Made by a program: the position numbers and the translations under genes
The notes under the pieces: model-generated
What the model saw: the letters and a program-made list of their open reading frames with translations, nothing else
Databases searched by the model: none
Told to the model about the DNA's origin: nothing
Part shown: one piece after another, positions 10,874 to 21,218 of the stretch
Numbering within the stretch: the stretch's first letter is position 1
How the letters are laid out: every line of letters begins with the position of its first letter
Source of the DNA: Lunularia cruciata
Taxonomy: Eukaryota; Streptophyta; Marchantiopsida; Lunulariales; Lunulariaceae
DNA length: 64,000 nucleotides
Reading direction: 5' to 3'
Assembly (NCBI GenBank): GCA_948567375.1
Contig: OX419757.1
Location: 23,126,001 to 23,190,000 of the forward strand

Positions 10874-12130
10874 CTATAGATATACATAGTTGCTTGGATG
10901 AAATCGACGGATCAAGGGTCTATAACCTCCTCCTCGAATGGTAGCATAGCGTAAAGTATCTCTATGCTGAGCAATCACCAAGTTCTCAAAGGCCATCGAC
11001 ATCACTCTCCGAAAGATCTCTGCCCGTAGAGAACATGCGCTCATCCATATATCGGGGTCATCCAAGTCCAAAACTACAGTAGCATCTCGATGAATGGCTG
11101 TAGGTAAATTTGGATCTTGTCCATAGAGTAGAAAGTATGGAGAGAAGGATGCTAAGGAGGCTTGCCGGCTGAACCAATAGCCCATGGCCAACCAAGGTAA
11201 CTGGAGATCCCAATCTCCCAAGTGGCATCTCTGCAAACCATACTTTTGCAATCCTCTCTTCACCGTCTGAACCACTCTCTCTGCTAAGCCATCTGCCTCA
11301 GGGTGATCTCGGGATGTAGTACGATGATCAATCAAAGCCTTGTCACACAAGACCTGAAACTCCCCCAAGAACTCTGTACCCTGAGCAGTCAAAACCTCAG
11401 CTGGTGCACCAAATTGACTAAGAACTCGATCCGGGAACAAGTAAGTTGTCCCTTCACTAGACTTGTCAGGAAGTGCCACCAACTCAATCCACTTGGAGAA
11501 GTGCTCCACCATCACCAAAACATTTTGAGGATGTCTCACAGTCAGCGGTAAAGGTCCGGTGAAGTCCAAACTCCAACGGTAACCCAATCCCATGATAGGT
11601 AATGGGTGTAACTGTGGCGTAGGAGCATTGAATGATGCTCTAACTCGGTCACAAACCACACATCTGGCAACAAACTGCTGTACCTTGGTCTGCATACCAC
11701 ACCACCAATAATGACTCTGGAGTAAGCTATATGTATGCTTTACTCCAAAATGTCCTAGCTCCTCATGAGCATGACGGACCAACTGTGGTCTCTGTGATGG
11801 AAGTGGTACTACTTGCACTCTACCATCCTCCCATACACGCAAAAAGTGTCTACCCTCCAATCTGAACCGTCTGGCTTGTTGAAGAACACGGTCTCTCTCC
11901 TTGGCTCCAACTGTGCCACCCACAACACCAGTGCAAAGATAGTCCATCACTAAGACATCATCATGAATGTCTCGCTGAACTGTATCAATATCTTCACTCT
12001 TTGGATCTGTGACCTCAATAACTCCTCCTGTATGCGCTGAGAGAGATACCACCAAAGTCTCTACAAATATACACAGAAAGGCCGATGCGTGCCAACCTGG
12101 CACCATCTCCTCATCTGTCTCACCATGCAA
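10874..12130 (-). pseudogene. Element 3 pol: integrase
   Basis: A long open stretch of 418 codons. The zinc domain reads HAHEELGHFGVKHTYSLL then CVVCDR (HHCC complete). The core reads RWSLDFTGPLPL with the first Asp, VLTAQGTEFLGEF with Ala in place of the second catalytic Asp, and ADGLAERVVQTVKRG with the Glu. The C-terminal domain follows to about 10880, ending RRFHPSNYVYL. The Asp-to-Ala change would by itself abolish strand transfer. Otherwise the domain is well kept, so the change is recent relative to the family. The PHD finger follows in the same frame after one stop. Confidence 0.9.
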
Positions 12131-12721
12131 ACATGCTCCGGTCTGATCCTACTGGCTGGGACATGGGTTTCTACTCAACCCATGTGCATCACAGTTCACC
12201 ACTCCAGGTCTGTGAACAACCGTGAAATCATACTCTTGTAAAATCAGAGCCCATCGTGCAAGCTTCCTTGAAAGCTTGTCGGACTCCATCAACCACTTCA
12301 GCGGCTGATGATCAGTGATGAGAGTGAAGGGGTTACCAAATAGGTAACATTGAAAATGTGCTATTGCCCAAACTGCTGCCAAGCACTCTCCCTCATATGA
12401 ACTATACTTCGCCTCTGCTGAATTGTTGGAGCGACTAGCATAGGCCACCACAAACTCCTTCTCCTCATCATCATGCAAGGTGAGCACCGCTCCTAGCCCC
12501 AACATACTCCAATCAGTGTGAACCTGAAATGGTCGTCCCCTGATCGGTCTCCTCAAAATAGGAGCAGATGTCAACCTCTCCTTGAGCTCTACAAAAGCTC
12601 TCTCTTGGTCATCTCCCCAACACCACTCATGTGTAAGCTTGGTCAGCTTCGTCAAGGCCTTGGCAATGGCACTAAATCCTCTAACATAGCGGCAATAGAA
12701 GTTTTCCAACCCAAGGAATGC
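12131..12721 (-). pseudogene. Element 3 pol: RNase H
   Basis: Open from 12709 to 12149. ENFYCRYVRGFSAIAKAL is the RT connection. RNase H reads FQVHTDWSMLGLGAVLT with the first Asp, YASRSNNSAEAKYSSYEGE with the catalytic Glu, LITDHQPLKWLMESDKLSR and VVNCDAHGLSRNPC. It digests RNA in the RNA-DNA hybrid. It is in frame with RT upstream (a TGA near 12722 separates them) and with integrase downstream. Confidence 0.88.
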
Positions 12722-13640
12722 TCACACTCTGCTCACATCCGTAGGCCGAGGAATATGTGCAATAGCCTCCACCTTGGTCTGTTGGACACCAAGTCCTCCG
12801 GGGTAGATAGTGTGACCCAAATACTCAACCTGCTCGTGGAAGAACCTACACTTCCCAGAATGCAATTTGAGTCCATGATATCTCAACCTCTCAAACACCT
12901 CCAACAACTGTCTCTCATGCTCCTCCATAGTAGTGCTATAAACCAAAATGTCATCAATATAGCACCGAGCAAAATCCAATCCAGCTAGGATCCTATCCAT
13001 GACCCTCTAGAACTCAGCAGGAGCGTTCTTTAACCCAAATAGTAAGAACCTCCACTGATATAACATATCCTTGCCGTGAGGATCAATAGCCCAAAATGCT
13101 ATCTTGGACTTATCATCCTCCCTAATTGGCAACTGATGATATCCCGCTCGAAGATCCAAAGTACTGAAGACCTTTGCATGCCCAATCGCATCAAAAATCT
13201 CCTTCGGTGCAGGCATGGCATACCAATCAGCCCTAGTCTCTCGGTTGATAGGACAGTAATCTCCACACATCCGCCTATCTGTATAGTTGCCATGCATATC
13301 CTTCTTGGCTGGCATCACTGTCGCTGATGCATACTCTCCATGTGAAATCTCCACCAAACCAGCCTCAAAAAGGTCACTACTCCGGCTCTGAATCAATGTC
13401 CTCTCCATATCACTATATTGATAAGGATGTCAGAAAACTGGTGTGTCGCTAGTCAGCTCAATCCGTATACCAGGTCCCTTAAGAGCACCCAAATCCTTCA
13501 TACTGAAGGAAAAACAACTCGTGTGACTCCTCAAGAACCTCCAAACCCTCCGTCTTTCCTCTCCAGTAAGCTTCGGTCCAAGATCTAGCTCCCAAGTATC
13601 CTCTGTAACTATAGTAGGAGTGGAAGACGTACTGACTGGC
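12722..13640 (-). pseudogene. Element 3 pol: reverse transcriptase
   Basis: RT domains in order: ELTSDTPVF, a TGA, HPYQYSDMERTLIQSRSSDL, GLVEISHGEYASATVMPAKK, RRMCGDYCPINRETRADWYA, KVFSTLDLRAGYHQLPI, LLFGLKNAPAEF, a TAG, then RCYIDDILVYS with the catalytic YIDD at 12961-12950, and FFHEQVEYLGHTIYPGGLGV. Each break is a single stop codon of the TAG or TGA type at a position where related elements have Q or R. The active-site aspartates are intact. Confidence 0.9.
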
Positions 13641-13998
13641 TGCGACATTGGGCCCTTGGGAGCAATAGTGTCATGCTCCCGACCACTAGAAGTCCCAACC
13701 TCTGTGTGAAAAACTCCCTCTACTCTGGCTGCAAGCTCCACACGTCCTCTGGCTGCATCCCATGTGGACCAAGGGTGTAATCCAAGTAGCCCATGCTCAC
13801 CTGGATGGACTCCAAGTAGACCACTCTCCCTAGTAGCTACTGGATGTGTCCCAAGAATACCATGTCCACTCGGTCCATCGCCCCCAGCATGTGCCTCAAT
13901 CGTCTCGATAGGCACAGGGCTCACAAGTGTCCGAGTGGTGATGTCTATCAAGCGCATCCTACGCTGCTTTGCCAAGCCAAGGCTCACAATCCAGGTCA
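13641..13998 (-). pseudogene. Element 3 linker between methyltransferase and RT
   Basis: An open, in-frame stretch without a domain I can name. It holds three near-repeats of the form GxLGxHP (GILGTHP, GLLGVHP, GLLGLHP) between about 13850 and 13750, then a Ser/Thr-rich part (QPVSTSSTPTIVTEDTW). It is likely a flexible spacer, possibly a cleavage region for the element protease. Confidence 0.6.
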
Positions 13999-15055
13999 AA
14001 CAGTTCAGGTCCATAGCCTGACCTAACACCTGACGCTTGGATGGCTCTGACACTGCTAGAACAGCGGTAATATCGGTGCAAAAACCCATCATCCGCTCTC
14101 TCTCATCAGCATTAGGCTCCACCAACTGCTGTAACTGTGAGTCCCAAACAAGTCCAGGTCCTCCCTCTCGAAAAGCATGAGAGCTTGGGAAACTCATGAG
14201 TGTGGGAAATGCAGCTCTAGGCTGTCCAACTAGGTTCACCACTGCCATAGGTGACCTATCAGCCACTACCAATGTCTGAGACTGACGCCCAACATCCAAG
14301 ATATCATCAACAAGGATGTGGTCAAGTCGCTAAATCCCATCATAACTACGCTATAGAACCTCTCTGGGTAAAAGGTTTGTCCACCAAAGACGAAGACAAT
14401 GAGCCCGTGATCCCACTCTGGCTGCATCTAACAATACCGCAGGTCCCATCCAAGAATGGACCTGATGTGTACTTGCCACTACTCTAGTGCGAGAATCACC
14501 CATCAAAGGAACGTTCTCCAAAAGGTAAGCTAGAGAAATAGACTAATGAACTTGGAGATGTCGTAGTATCCGTAACATCTCCCAAAACACACCAGAACAA
14601 GGATCCTGAAGACCCAAACTGAGGCCCGCATGTGTATGTCCCTGACATGGCCATCCAGAAATCACCAAGTGAATAGGCCCATGTCTCTTTAGGTCATGCG
14701 GCCCCAGTAAGGAAATGTCTCCTGGCAAGGCCTTCTGGTAACCTCTCACTGCTGACATCGGTAATAACTCAGGATACCGATAAGCCAAGTGTGCCACATG
14801 ATGTAGAGAGACTTGCCTAGCAGTCTCATCTCTCTCTACATACAAGTACCTTTGTACTCGTATACCCGCCTGTAACACCGCAGCTAGTCCGGTGCTGATC
14901 CCACCAAACAACTCCAATAGACATATCCTCTCTACTGGATACTGCCAAGCAATGAGTGTGGTATCTAGAGGTGTCAAAGAAATCGCCTTTGGAAGCTCAT
15001 CCTCACACTCATCCCCTGATGGTACAAAGGCTCCACTCCAAGCTTGCTGCACCAA
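13999..15055 (-). pseudogene. Element 3: C5-cytosine DNA methyltransferase domain
   Basis: Would transfer a methyl group from S-adenosylmethionine to cytosine C5. Motifs in order: I, ICLLELFGGISTGLAAVL (14920-14870); IV, VISGWPCQGHTHAG, with the catalytic Cys codon at 14647-14645; VI, LLENVPLMGDSR, with ENV at 14518-14510; a VIII-like LLDAARVGSRAHCLRLWW; then AAFPTLMSF (about 14210); IX, PNADERERMMGF (about 14110); and X, RQVLGQAMDLN (about 14030-14000). The spacing resembles the DNMT catalytic fold. It lies in frame between protease and RT, in the same polyprotein. It is broken by stops near 14543 and 14330-14350. Element 3b keeps the same region in decayed form at 28800-29860. Confidence 0.87.
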
Positions 15056-15442
15056 CTGATCTACATGCTACTACAATGCCTCCTCTAAACTCCACAATGG
15101 AACATCCAAGGTGGATGGAACAATCCCACTCGTACTCCATAGCCGAGTGATCTCCTTTGGTATTGGAGTATCCTTTGCATGGGCGTTCCCCTCCAACAAG
15201 TCACCAGGCCAAGTAACTACACCGCTGAAAGCCAAAACTGATGCTGCCATGGTCTTGGATTGTAGTGAGCCAAGACTACCACTACTGAAGCGTACTGGTA
15301 GGCGACATACCCGTCCCTCACCTGACTACCAACCAGGTCTATAAGAGGCTGTCTCCTCCCAATAGTCAATGCTGAAACCCATAGGGTATAACACTGCTCC
15401 CCCAACTAGCACATCATATGACTCAACTATCGTCGCAATAGC
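15056..15442 (-). pseudogene. Element 3 segment between protease and methyltransferase
   Basis: In frame with both neighbours, with a TAG near 15443 and a TAGTAG pair near 15070. Readable pieces include ESYDVLVGGAVLYPMGFSID and TRLWSTSGIVPSTLDVPLW. This may be the N-terminal extension of the methyltransferase. No domain is recognised. It is conserved in element 3b (30868-31200), which argues that it is part of the ancestral protein. Confidence 0.6.
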
Positions 15443-15736
15443 CTAAGCTCTCACCACCGAGCTATCAGTCAGATGACCAGGCTGAACCTGGACAACAAGC
15501 TCTCCACGTGTGATGTATTGTGTCGAACCACCACCAAGAGATGTCTGGATTTGAAATGGACACCTCTCCACATCGGTCTTCCGTAACTCCAGACCAACAA
15601 CTGCAGCCTTCCCCAACATAAGAGGCTGTGCACCAGAGTCTAACAAGACTCTCTGTGGTGTATAGACCTTCCCTGAAAGTCCCACCAAACAAAAAATCCC
15701 CCTTTGGTTATCCAATAGGACAACACCAGGTGTAAA
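15443..15736 (-). pseudogene. Element 3 aspartic protease
   Basis: RVLLDSGAQPLMLG holds the retropepsin active site, DSGA, at about 15640-15629. Upstream VVLLDNQRGIFCLVGLSGKV and downstream TRGELVVQVQ fit a retroviral-type protease beta barrel. It would cut the polyprotein. It is preceded by a TGA at 15737-15739 in the same frame. Confidence 0.8.
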
Positions 15737-17942
15737 TCATGCTCTCTCAAAGGCCGGTCTAGCTGGCAACTCCTCCTGTCTAGCCGCTACTGCTTGCCAT
15801 AAACCATTGGTCGCTGAACGAATCCCATGCTCCTCAACCAAGTCAGCTCCACTACCACCCACCTCTGCTCTAGTAGTAGGAACTGCACCATCCCTACTCT
15901 GACACAACATGGCAGCCAATCGGAATACTAGGGTTGGGTCAACTCCCAATGTAAACATGTCACTGGCTGAAAATAAAGGATGCCACATAATCAGCTGAGC
16001 CGCCCCCAACATCATGCTAGACTCAGTCTGTGTAGTGGCAGGTGGCTAACTAGCAAGTACTCCATCAGGTACTTCATCACCACCTACCACACCTGCACTG
16101 GGACGTCTAGGAACCATGTATGTCGTCTGTAATGCCTCAGATAGCGTGAAAGACTGGGGAAGTCTGACTTCTCTCCCAACCTCTCCTCTCTATGGGTCCA
16201 ACTCCACTGATGCTCCTCTAGGCTCTGGAGCACGTACTGCACTCCTAGTCACTGCTGCAAATGCATCCACCTATGCTGCTCCGCACATGAAGTCCAAAGC
16301 ATCTCTATCACCAGCATATGAGGTGGAAGCCTCAGCACCCAAATCTGATCTCCTCTAAGCAATAGCCATACTAGCCAATCTCTGCTCCAACTACTCAATC
16401 CGAGTAGCCATAGTTGTGTCAGAAGTAAGGGCAGGTACTGCACCCCTACTAGGTGTAGATCCTCTACCACCTCGTCCTCCATGAACTGGAGCTCCTCTAC
16501 TACCTGCCATAGGAGCCCTACCACTCTGTAACTCCGGGTGTAGGTCAAAACACCGGTCACTAGTGTGACCAAATTTGTGGCAATGCTCACACTGCCTCTG
16601 TGCTGGCTGTGATGCACCAGAGGTATCAGGTCCGGTGCCCTTAAACCCTAAACCCTAAACCCTTAAACCCTTAAACCCTTAAACCCTCTCTCCTATGGTG
16701 AGGTCCACCACAAGTCCAACAAGCAACACCACCACTCACTGGCTGCTGCTGACCCAAAAATGAGGGTAAGGGTCTAACTCCTCTAGGCCCTCCACTCGCT
16801 CCATAGGATCTGGGCTGTCCACCCTGTCCTCGAAAAGCAACAGGGTGTGGTGCACTCTACTGCACCCTAGAAGAAGTCACAGCCATGGATGAGGTCTCTC
16901 TACCAAATCCAGATGTCACCACTCTCTCCTCCACCATATTGAGCTCAATATGCTCAGCCAAACCAAAGACTACTGCCAAAGTGGGAAAAGTAGCCTACAG
17001 CAACGTAGCATCACGAACTCTACGTCACAACTTCCTATCCAGTATCCCATACCAAAACTGGACTGCTTGGGCCTCAATAACTCCTTGAGTGAAACTGATC
17101 AGCCGCCTCATGCGAGTGTATGCTTCACGTAGGCTCTCTCTAGCCTTCCGCTAGAACTCTTGCAAGCTCCTCAGCTTGTCAATCCGCACTCCCTGGTAGT
17201 TCTGCCTCAAACACAGGAAGAACTCCACCATGGGGTTAAACCCCGGTACTACACCACCTCCTGCAGCGGTGCCTCCACTCGTAGTAGCACTATCTCCAGC
17301 TAGTGCACCTCCACTAGCTCCACCAACACTACTCGAGCTAGAACTCGTGGGTACAGCCGATCTACTCCTGGCCACCGAGCCTGAAGTGATAGAGACATAA
17401 TGTAGAGACCAATACTGTCTCTATAACTCGATCTCCTCCAAATGAGCTCTCCTGAACTCATGGTAGTCATCCATCGGCGGACCCTCCAGATGCTGAAACA
17501 ACCCCTTCCATGCCATGAAGGGTGTGAACAAAGTCGGGTTCCGCATCTGCTGCAGATCACACCAACTATCAAACTCCTAGATGAAGTCATCCAACTCAAT
17601 GGTACCCACCGTACCAGAGTAACGCCTAGGGCCTTTGGAGGCCCCATAAATCTTGTCCATGTCCCACAACAACGGTGCGGACACACCAAGTGCACTCTCA
17701 ATTGAATCAGCTCCTGTGTTGAACTCCAACTCAGAGTCAATCTCCTCCCTCATTGGGACCTGAGATACATGCTGATACCGAGCACCACTACGAGTAAACC
17801 CACTACGTACTACAGGGCTAACTCCTCTGGAATCTCCAAAGAACTCCGTCGTGACCAAGTAACTGCAATAGAAAACCCGAACCAACAAGTCGCAACCGCA
17901 AGTACCCCACCAAGTGCCAGCACCACCACGTGCCAACACCAA
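15737..17942 (-). pseudogene. Element 3 Gag region (capsid and zinc knuckles)
   Basis: Particle-forming protein. From 17942: an N-terminal part (EEIDSELEFN), then WCDLQQM and FTPFMAWKGLFQHLEGPP in a capsid-type region, a Ser/Gly/Ala-rich stretch (17340-17240), FNPMVEFFLCLRQNYQGVR, SLREAYTRMRRLISFTQG and the end of the retrotransposon-gag helices (VFGLAEHIELNM). Two zinc knuckles follow: CWTCGGPHH near 16715, and CEHCHKFGHTSDRC at 16591-16550. The first knuckle runs into a telomere-like tract. Gag is in a different frame from pol. From 16015 the pol frame begins (MMLGAAQLIMWHP). Many single stops are present. Confidence 0.78.
16638..16688. repeat. Telomere-like tract inside the gag region
   Basis: About 51 bp of CCCTAAA and CCCTTAAA units (two of the 7-bp form, four of the 8-bp form, plus a partial) on the plus strand. 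The plant telomere unit is CCCTAAA. It directly follows the first zinc knuckle (CWTCGGPHHRRE) and the aligned segment of element 3b (near 32440) lacks it, so it is an insertion or local expansion in this copy. Confidence 0.85.
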
Positions 17943-19178
17943 CTAAACACCACCCACTAATGTAACTCTAACCAAGATAACTACACTAGGGGAAGGGCAA
18001 CCTGTAACCTACCATCATAACATCCACTCTCACGGTCTGTAGGTCATCACTTCCTGCCTCACCGGAGAGAAACAAAGGTAGTCTGACTGGTCATCACTCT
18101 AGCCTCACCACCGAGAGCACACCAGAGCACCAACGCTCAAAAGTCAAGGCACCTCACACAAACATGGTGCACAAACAAGAAGCAGAGAATGGAGAGGATC
18201 CAATCACAAGAAATCTAAACGAAAACCCTCCATCTCATAACACAACACGAGACTGACTCTGCCACCATTTGGCATTTGACATAAGAGCAATTTGTATCTA
18301 AGTCCTAAGCTACCAGGATCACCAAGAATGGGATCAAACTGCCTCTCCTAGCCAAAGCTACATGTGTATAGATAACAGTGGCGTAGTCACTAGGACAACA
18401 AGTGAGGGCGGACCAATTGGCTAGGGCACCAGTCTAGGAACAAGAGATCTAGGAGTCAAACCCTGTTGCGCACAATCTAGCAAGAAAGGCAGATTTTGCC
18501 AACCAATGACCAAGATCTACTCTAAACTAGCTAGCCTCACGCCAACAAGCTGGCTTGCTGGCCCTTCTAGGCCTTCGTAGCCTCTCATAGCCCTATGCCT
18601 TGAAGCCTCTAAATGCCCAAATGAGACCTTTCTTGTTGCCACTTCGAAACCTCCTCCAAAATTGGTGAAACTTCTCCAAATCTGCGAAAGTCCTCCAAAC
18701 TAGCAAAACTCCTCCAAATCTGGCCAAACAGCAAAAAATCCTCCAAATCTGGCCCAAAATCTGACGTAAAATCTGACATAAACCCTAAAGATGGCTGTCC
18801 GCCAAATCTCCTGCTAACTTTCCACTTGAGCCAAATTGACAAAACGGGTTTTTCCAAATCACAATTTCATGAGAAGAGCTTTCCAACTCCACCTTCAATT
18901 TCACTTTCTGAGCCCAACTCGCAGCAAATTGGTCCTGCCTTCACCTCTTGAGCTCAAAATCACAACACTGCTCGAAAATTGCTCCTTCTTTGCTCAAAAT
19001 TTGGCCAGCGCTTCTGCACACCGTCCGCCTAACTGCCAAATCTGCATCACTTGAATGAGCTTCTGCACACTAGGGAAACACAAAACTTGAATCGAGCTAC
19101 CACGATCCACCGAACTTGGAGATACCACCAACACTCAATGTTCTTGCACCCGATTTCCCGCTGACTTCACTTCTCTGC
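17943..19178 (-). other. Element 3 untranslated leader
   Basis: About 1.2 kb between the LTR end and Gag, with no convincing reading frame. It is C-rich and low in G on the plus strand. A segment at 18530-18610 with CCTTGAAGCCTCTAAATG is the ancestor of the foldback seen in element 3b at 63072-63227. No standard tRNA-complementary site starting TGG is seen right after the LTR end. Confidence 0.6.
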
Positions 19179-19630
19179 TGTAATCAGATTGCTTAACACT
19201 TTCAACTCAACTCAACTCAGATCAGTACTTGATTTGTCACTCTATAAACTGCCAACAACTGGGCATTGATTACAGTCAAGCCACACCCACTCAAGCATAG
19301 AGAATCCAGGTGACGCTCGCCGGTCTATGTCCACCATAGCCAGGAACTCGAAGGCTCAACATCAGAGAAGTGAGCTCTTTGGAGCTCACTTCAAAACTAT
19401 ACCCCCCTGGACTCGAGCTAGCACTGGAACCCTAACGGTCCCGCTGACGGCACACTCGACGGTGCGAACGGTGCAAAGTGACGGTGGGCCCCACCGTGAA
19501 GTCAGTACCCCAAACACCAAATCAGACTGTCGGAAAGTAGTCCTTGAGAAACTACTAGAATAACTCTAACTACCATCACTAGAACTCTAGTGTCCAAGCA
19601 GCTAGATGCGGAACTACAAATAGCATGACA
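19179..19630 (-). repeat. Element 3 LTR part B (5' side, lacks part A)
   Basis: Minus-strand start TGTCATGCTATTTGTAG at 19630, end CTGATTACA at 19179. It aligns with 9882-10331. Upstream (19631 on) is host LTR-S, not part A, so the LTR is cut exactly at the A/B junction found in the 3' LTR. Confidence 0.8.
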
Positions 19631-20422
19631 TTGGACTTTGGACTTTGGTCTTCGGACTTTGGACTTCAGGTGTACACAACTTTGGGTTAGAGGCTTCTTC
19701 GACTCAAGACAAAGATGACTGTATCTGAGATAGTCGGACCTCGGAGTGCAATGAAGATGAATTCGGGAATCTTGCCAGAGGCATTAGAGAGAGTTAGGAT
19801 AGAGAAAGAATAGATAGTTAGGATACCCGTGACTTCAATTTCAGTTCCGATTGAAGATGGAACAGGAATTGAAGGAGAAGTAGCATTAGTGAATAAACCC
19901 AAAGTGCAAGATTAGATTGTAAGTGTCTTTGGGTCAATAACATGAGTGATTAGGAGAAAGTGGGTTACAAATTGAAGGCGTAGATAGTGTACCCATGCTT
20001 TCAATTACAATTTGTGATGAGGATATAGTAGAATTAGCAAAGGAATTGATTGTAATTAGATCCGATGTTGCAGAAGTAGGAATATAAGTATCATTGGACT
20101 TGAGAATTGACACATTAGAGACGAGTGGGTCAGGAGATAAGGATGTAGATGGATAACCCATGAGCTCAATTGTAGATTGTAGTGTAGAAGTTGTAGAATT
20201 AGTGAAGGAATTGGTAGAATTAGCTATACCCGAAGAAGGAGAAATAGTAAGAAGATCATCGGGTTTGGAGGCCGATGATGAGGTAACATCGGATCGGGAT
20301 AACTGTCGATTTTAAGATAGGAAGGGGAAGATATGAAGAGATAGATTATTGATTAGGATGTGCAGGTAGGAGAAGATGTTAAGAAGCGGTGCCTAGGTAG
20401 GCAAGTCTGCCGTTTGCTTCAG

Positions 20423-20430
20423 TATTTAAG
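20423..20430 (+). promoter_or_regulatory. TATA-like box of LTR-S right part
   Basis: TATTTAAG is followed by AGGAGCATTTGCAG. It matches the box in the LTR-L copies, about 670 bp before the LTR end. Confidence 0.45.
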
Positions 20431-21094
20431 AGGAGCATTTGCAGTACGATGTTATTCAGTATCAAATTTCTAAAGATAGATAAAGCGAAGTGCTGTTCTC
20501 AGTGCTCGTCGCCTAAGCTTAATTTTGATTATCAATTTTGTGTTTGTGTTTGTGAGTGTGTGGAGAATTCTGAAGAGCAAGTCAGTGTGTCTGTGGATGT
20601 TGGAATCTACAGCCTTGATCTTCATTCTATGTGTTTGATCTTGAGTGAAGTGCATCGGAGCAATGCCTTGACAGGTCTGAGAGGAATTGTAGTGTTGTTA
20701 GTATTTTGCATTGGTGAGTGCAGCACAAAGTTGATGTGAAGCAATTTTGATCGAGGAAGTTGTGCCTTCAATGGAGGGGTGGAACACAATTCTGAGGCAA
20801 AATTGTTCTTTGCAGTGAAGTGTCGTCTTTGGAAGAATCTGAATCATCACAATCAAGAGTTGTTTGGACAGAATTTGCTATGTTGTGATTATGTGTGTGT
20901 GTATTCGTGACAAGTTGTCAAGATTGTGAGCTTGTTACTCTCTTCTGGGTGTAGTTTCTACCTAAAAGAAGCGATCAAGAAGAACTGCAATTGTGACTTT
21001 TGACTTTGTATTTGACCAATTCTGGATAGTATCTCTACGGGAACAAAATTTACTGACCCAATTACCGCAAAGTGATATTTGCCGGGTTGTCACA

Positions 21095-21218
21095 AGTACC
21101 CACTATATGAGGCAACATGGGAACCAACAACCAATTTGACCAATGCACCATTGTTAGTGAAATCTTTTGAGCAACAGCTTTTGAACAACAACCTTTGCAT
21201 CTTAAAAGAGGGAAGGTT
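21095..21218 (+). pseudogene. Element 2 chromodomain, second half, and polypurine tract
   Basis: Reads YPLYEATWEPTTNLTNAP then LLVKSFEQQLLNNN: the WE and NL motifs of the second half of a chromodomain. It begins with the target duplication AGTAC. The purine tract AAAAGAGGGAAGG at about 21204-21216 lies directly before the LTR start TGTAATACC at 21219. Confidence 0.82.

Larger units (their letters stand above)
9777..19630 (-). mobile_element. Element 3: Ty3/gypsy retrotransposon encoding a DNA methyltransferase and PHD finger
   Basis: In minus orientation: LTR part B (19630-19179), leader, Gag, protease, C5-cytosine methyltransferase, RT, RNase H, integrase, PHD finger, polypurine tract, a full LTR (10422-9882), and a second copy of LTR part A (9881-9777). 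The whole region from 16015 to 10592 is one reading frame interrupted only by point stops; Gag lies in a different frame. The flanking host sequence is LTR-S, with TTGG present on both sides (9773-9776 and 19631-19634). The order B-internal-A-B-A, instead of AB-internal-AB, is unusual (see findings). Confidence 0.9.
9365..21094 (+). repeat. Solo LTR-S in the element 2 chromodomain, itself split by element 3
   Basis: The left part is 9365-9776 (start TATGGTACACACATTTTTC) and the right part is 19631-21094 (end CCGGGTTGTCACA). Without element 3 it is about 1.87 kb. Target duplication AGTAC is perfect: 9360-9364 and 21095-21099. Joining the flanks restores chromodomain reading across WKEY and PLYEATWEP. 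The right part keeps the tail of the LTR reading frame and the conserved last 670 bp. Most of the coding part seen in LTR-L is missing. Confidence 0.9.

Noticed and set aside
11303-14487. Several plus-strand frames of 80-156 codons
   Set aside because: They mirror the well-supported minus-strand pol of element 3; composition and lack of motifs mark them as shadows.
15465-15692. 75-codon minus frame overlapping the protease
   Set aside because: It is an out-of-frame reading of the protease segment that carries DSGA.
18240-18275. TGGCAGAGTCAG on the minus strand as an element 3 primer-binding site
   Set aside because: It lies about 900 bp from the LTR end supported by the two-copy alignment, and the rest does not look like a tRNA 3' end.
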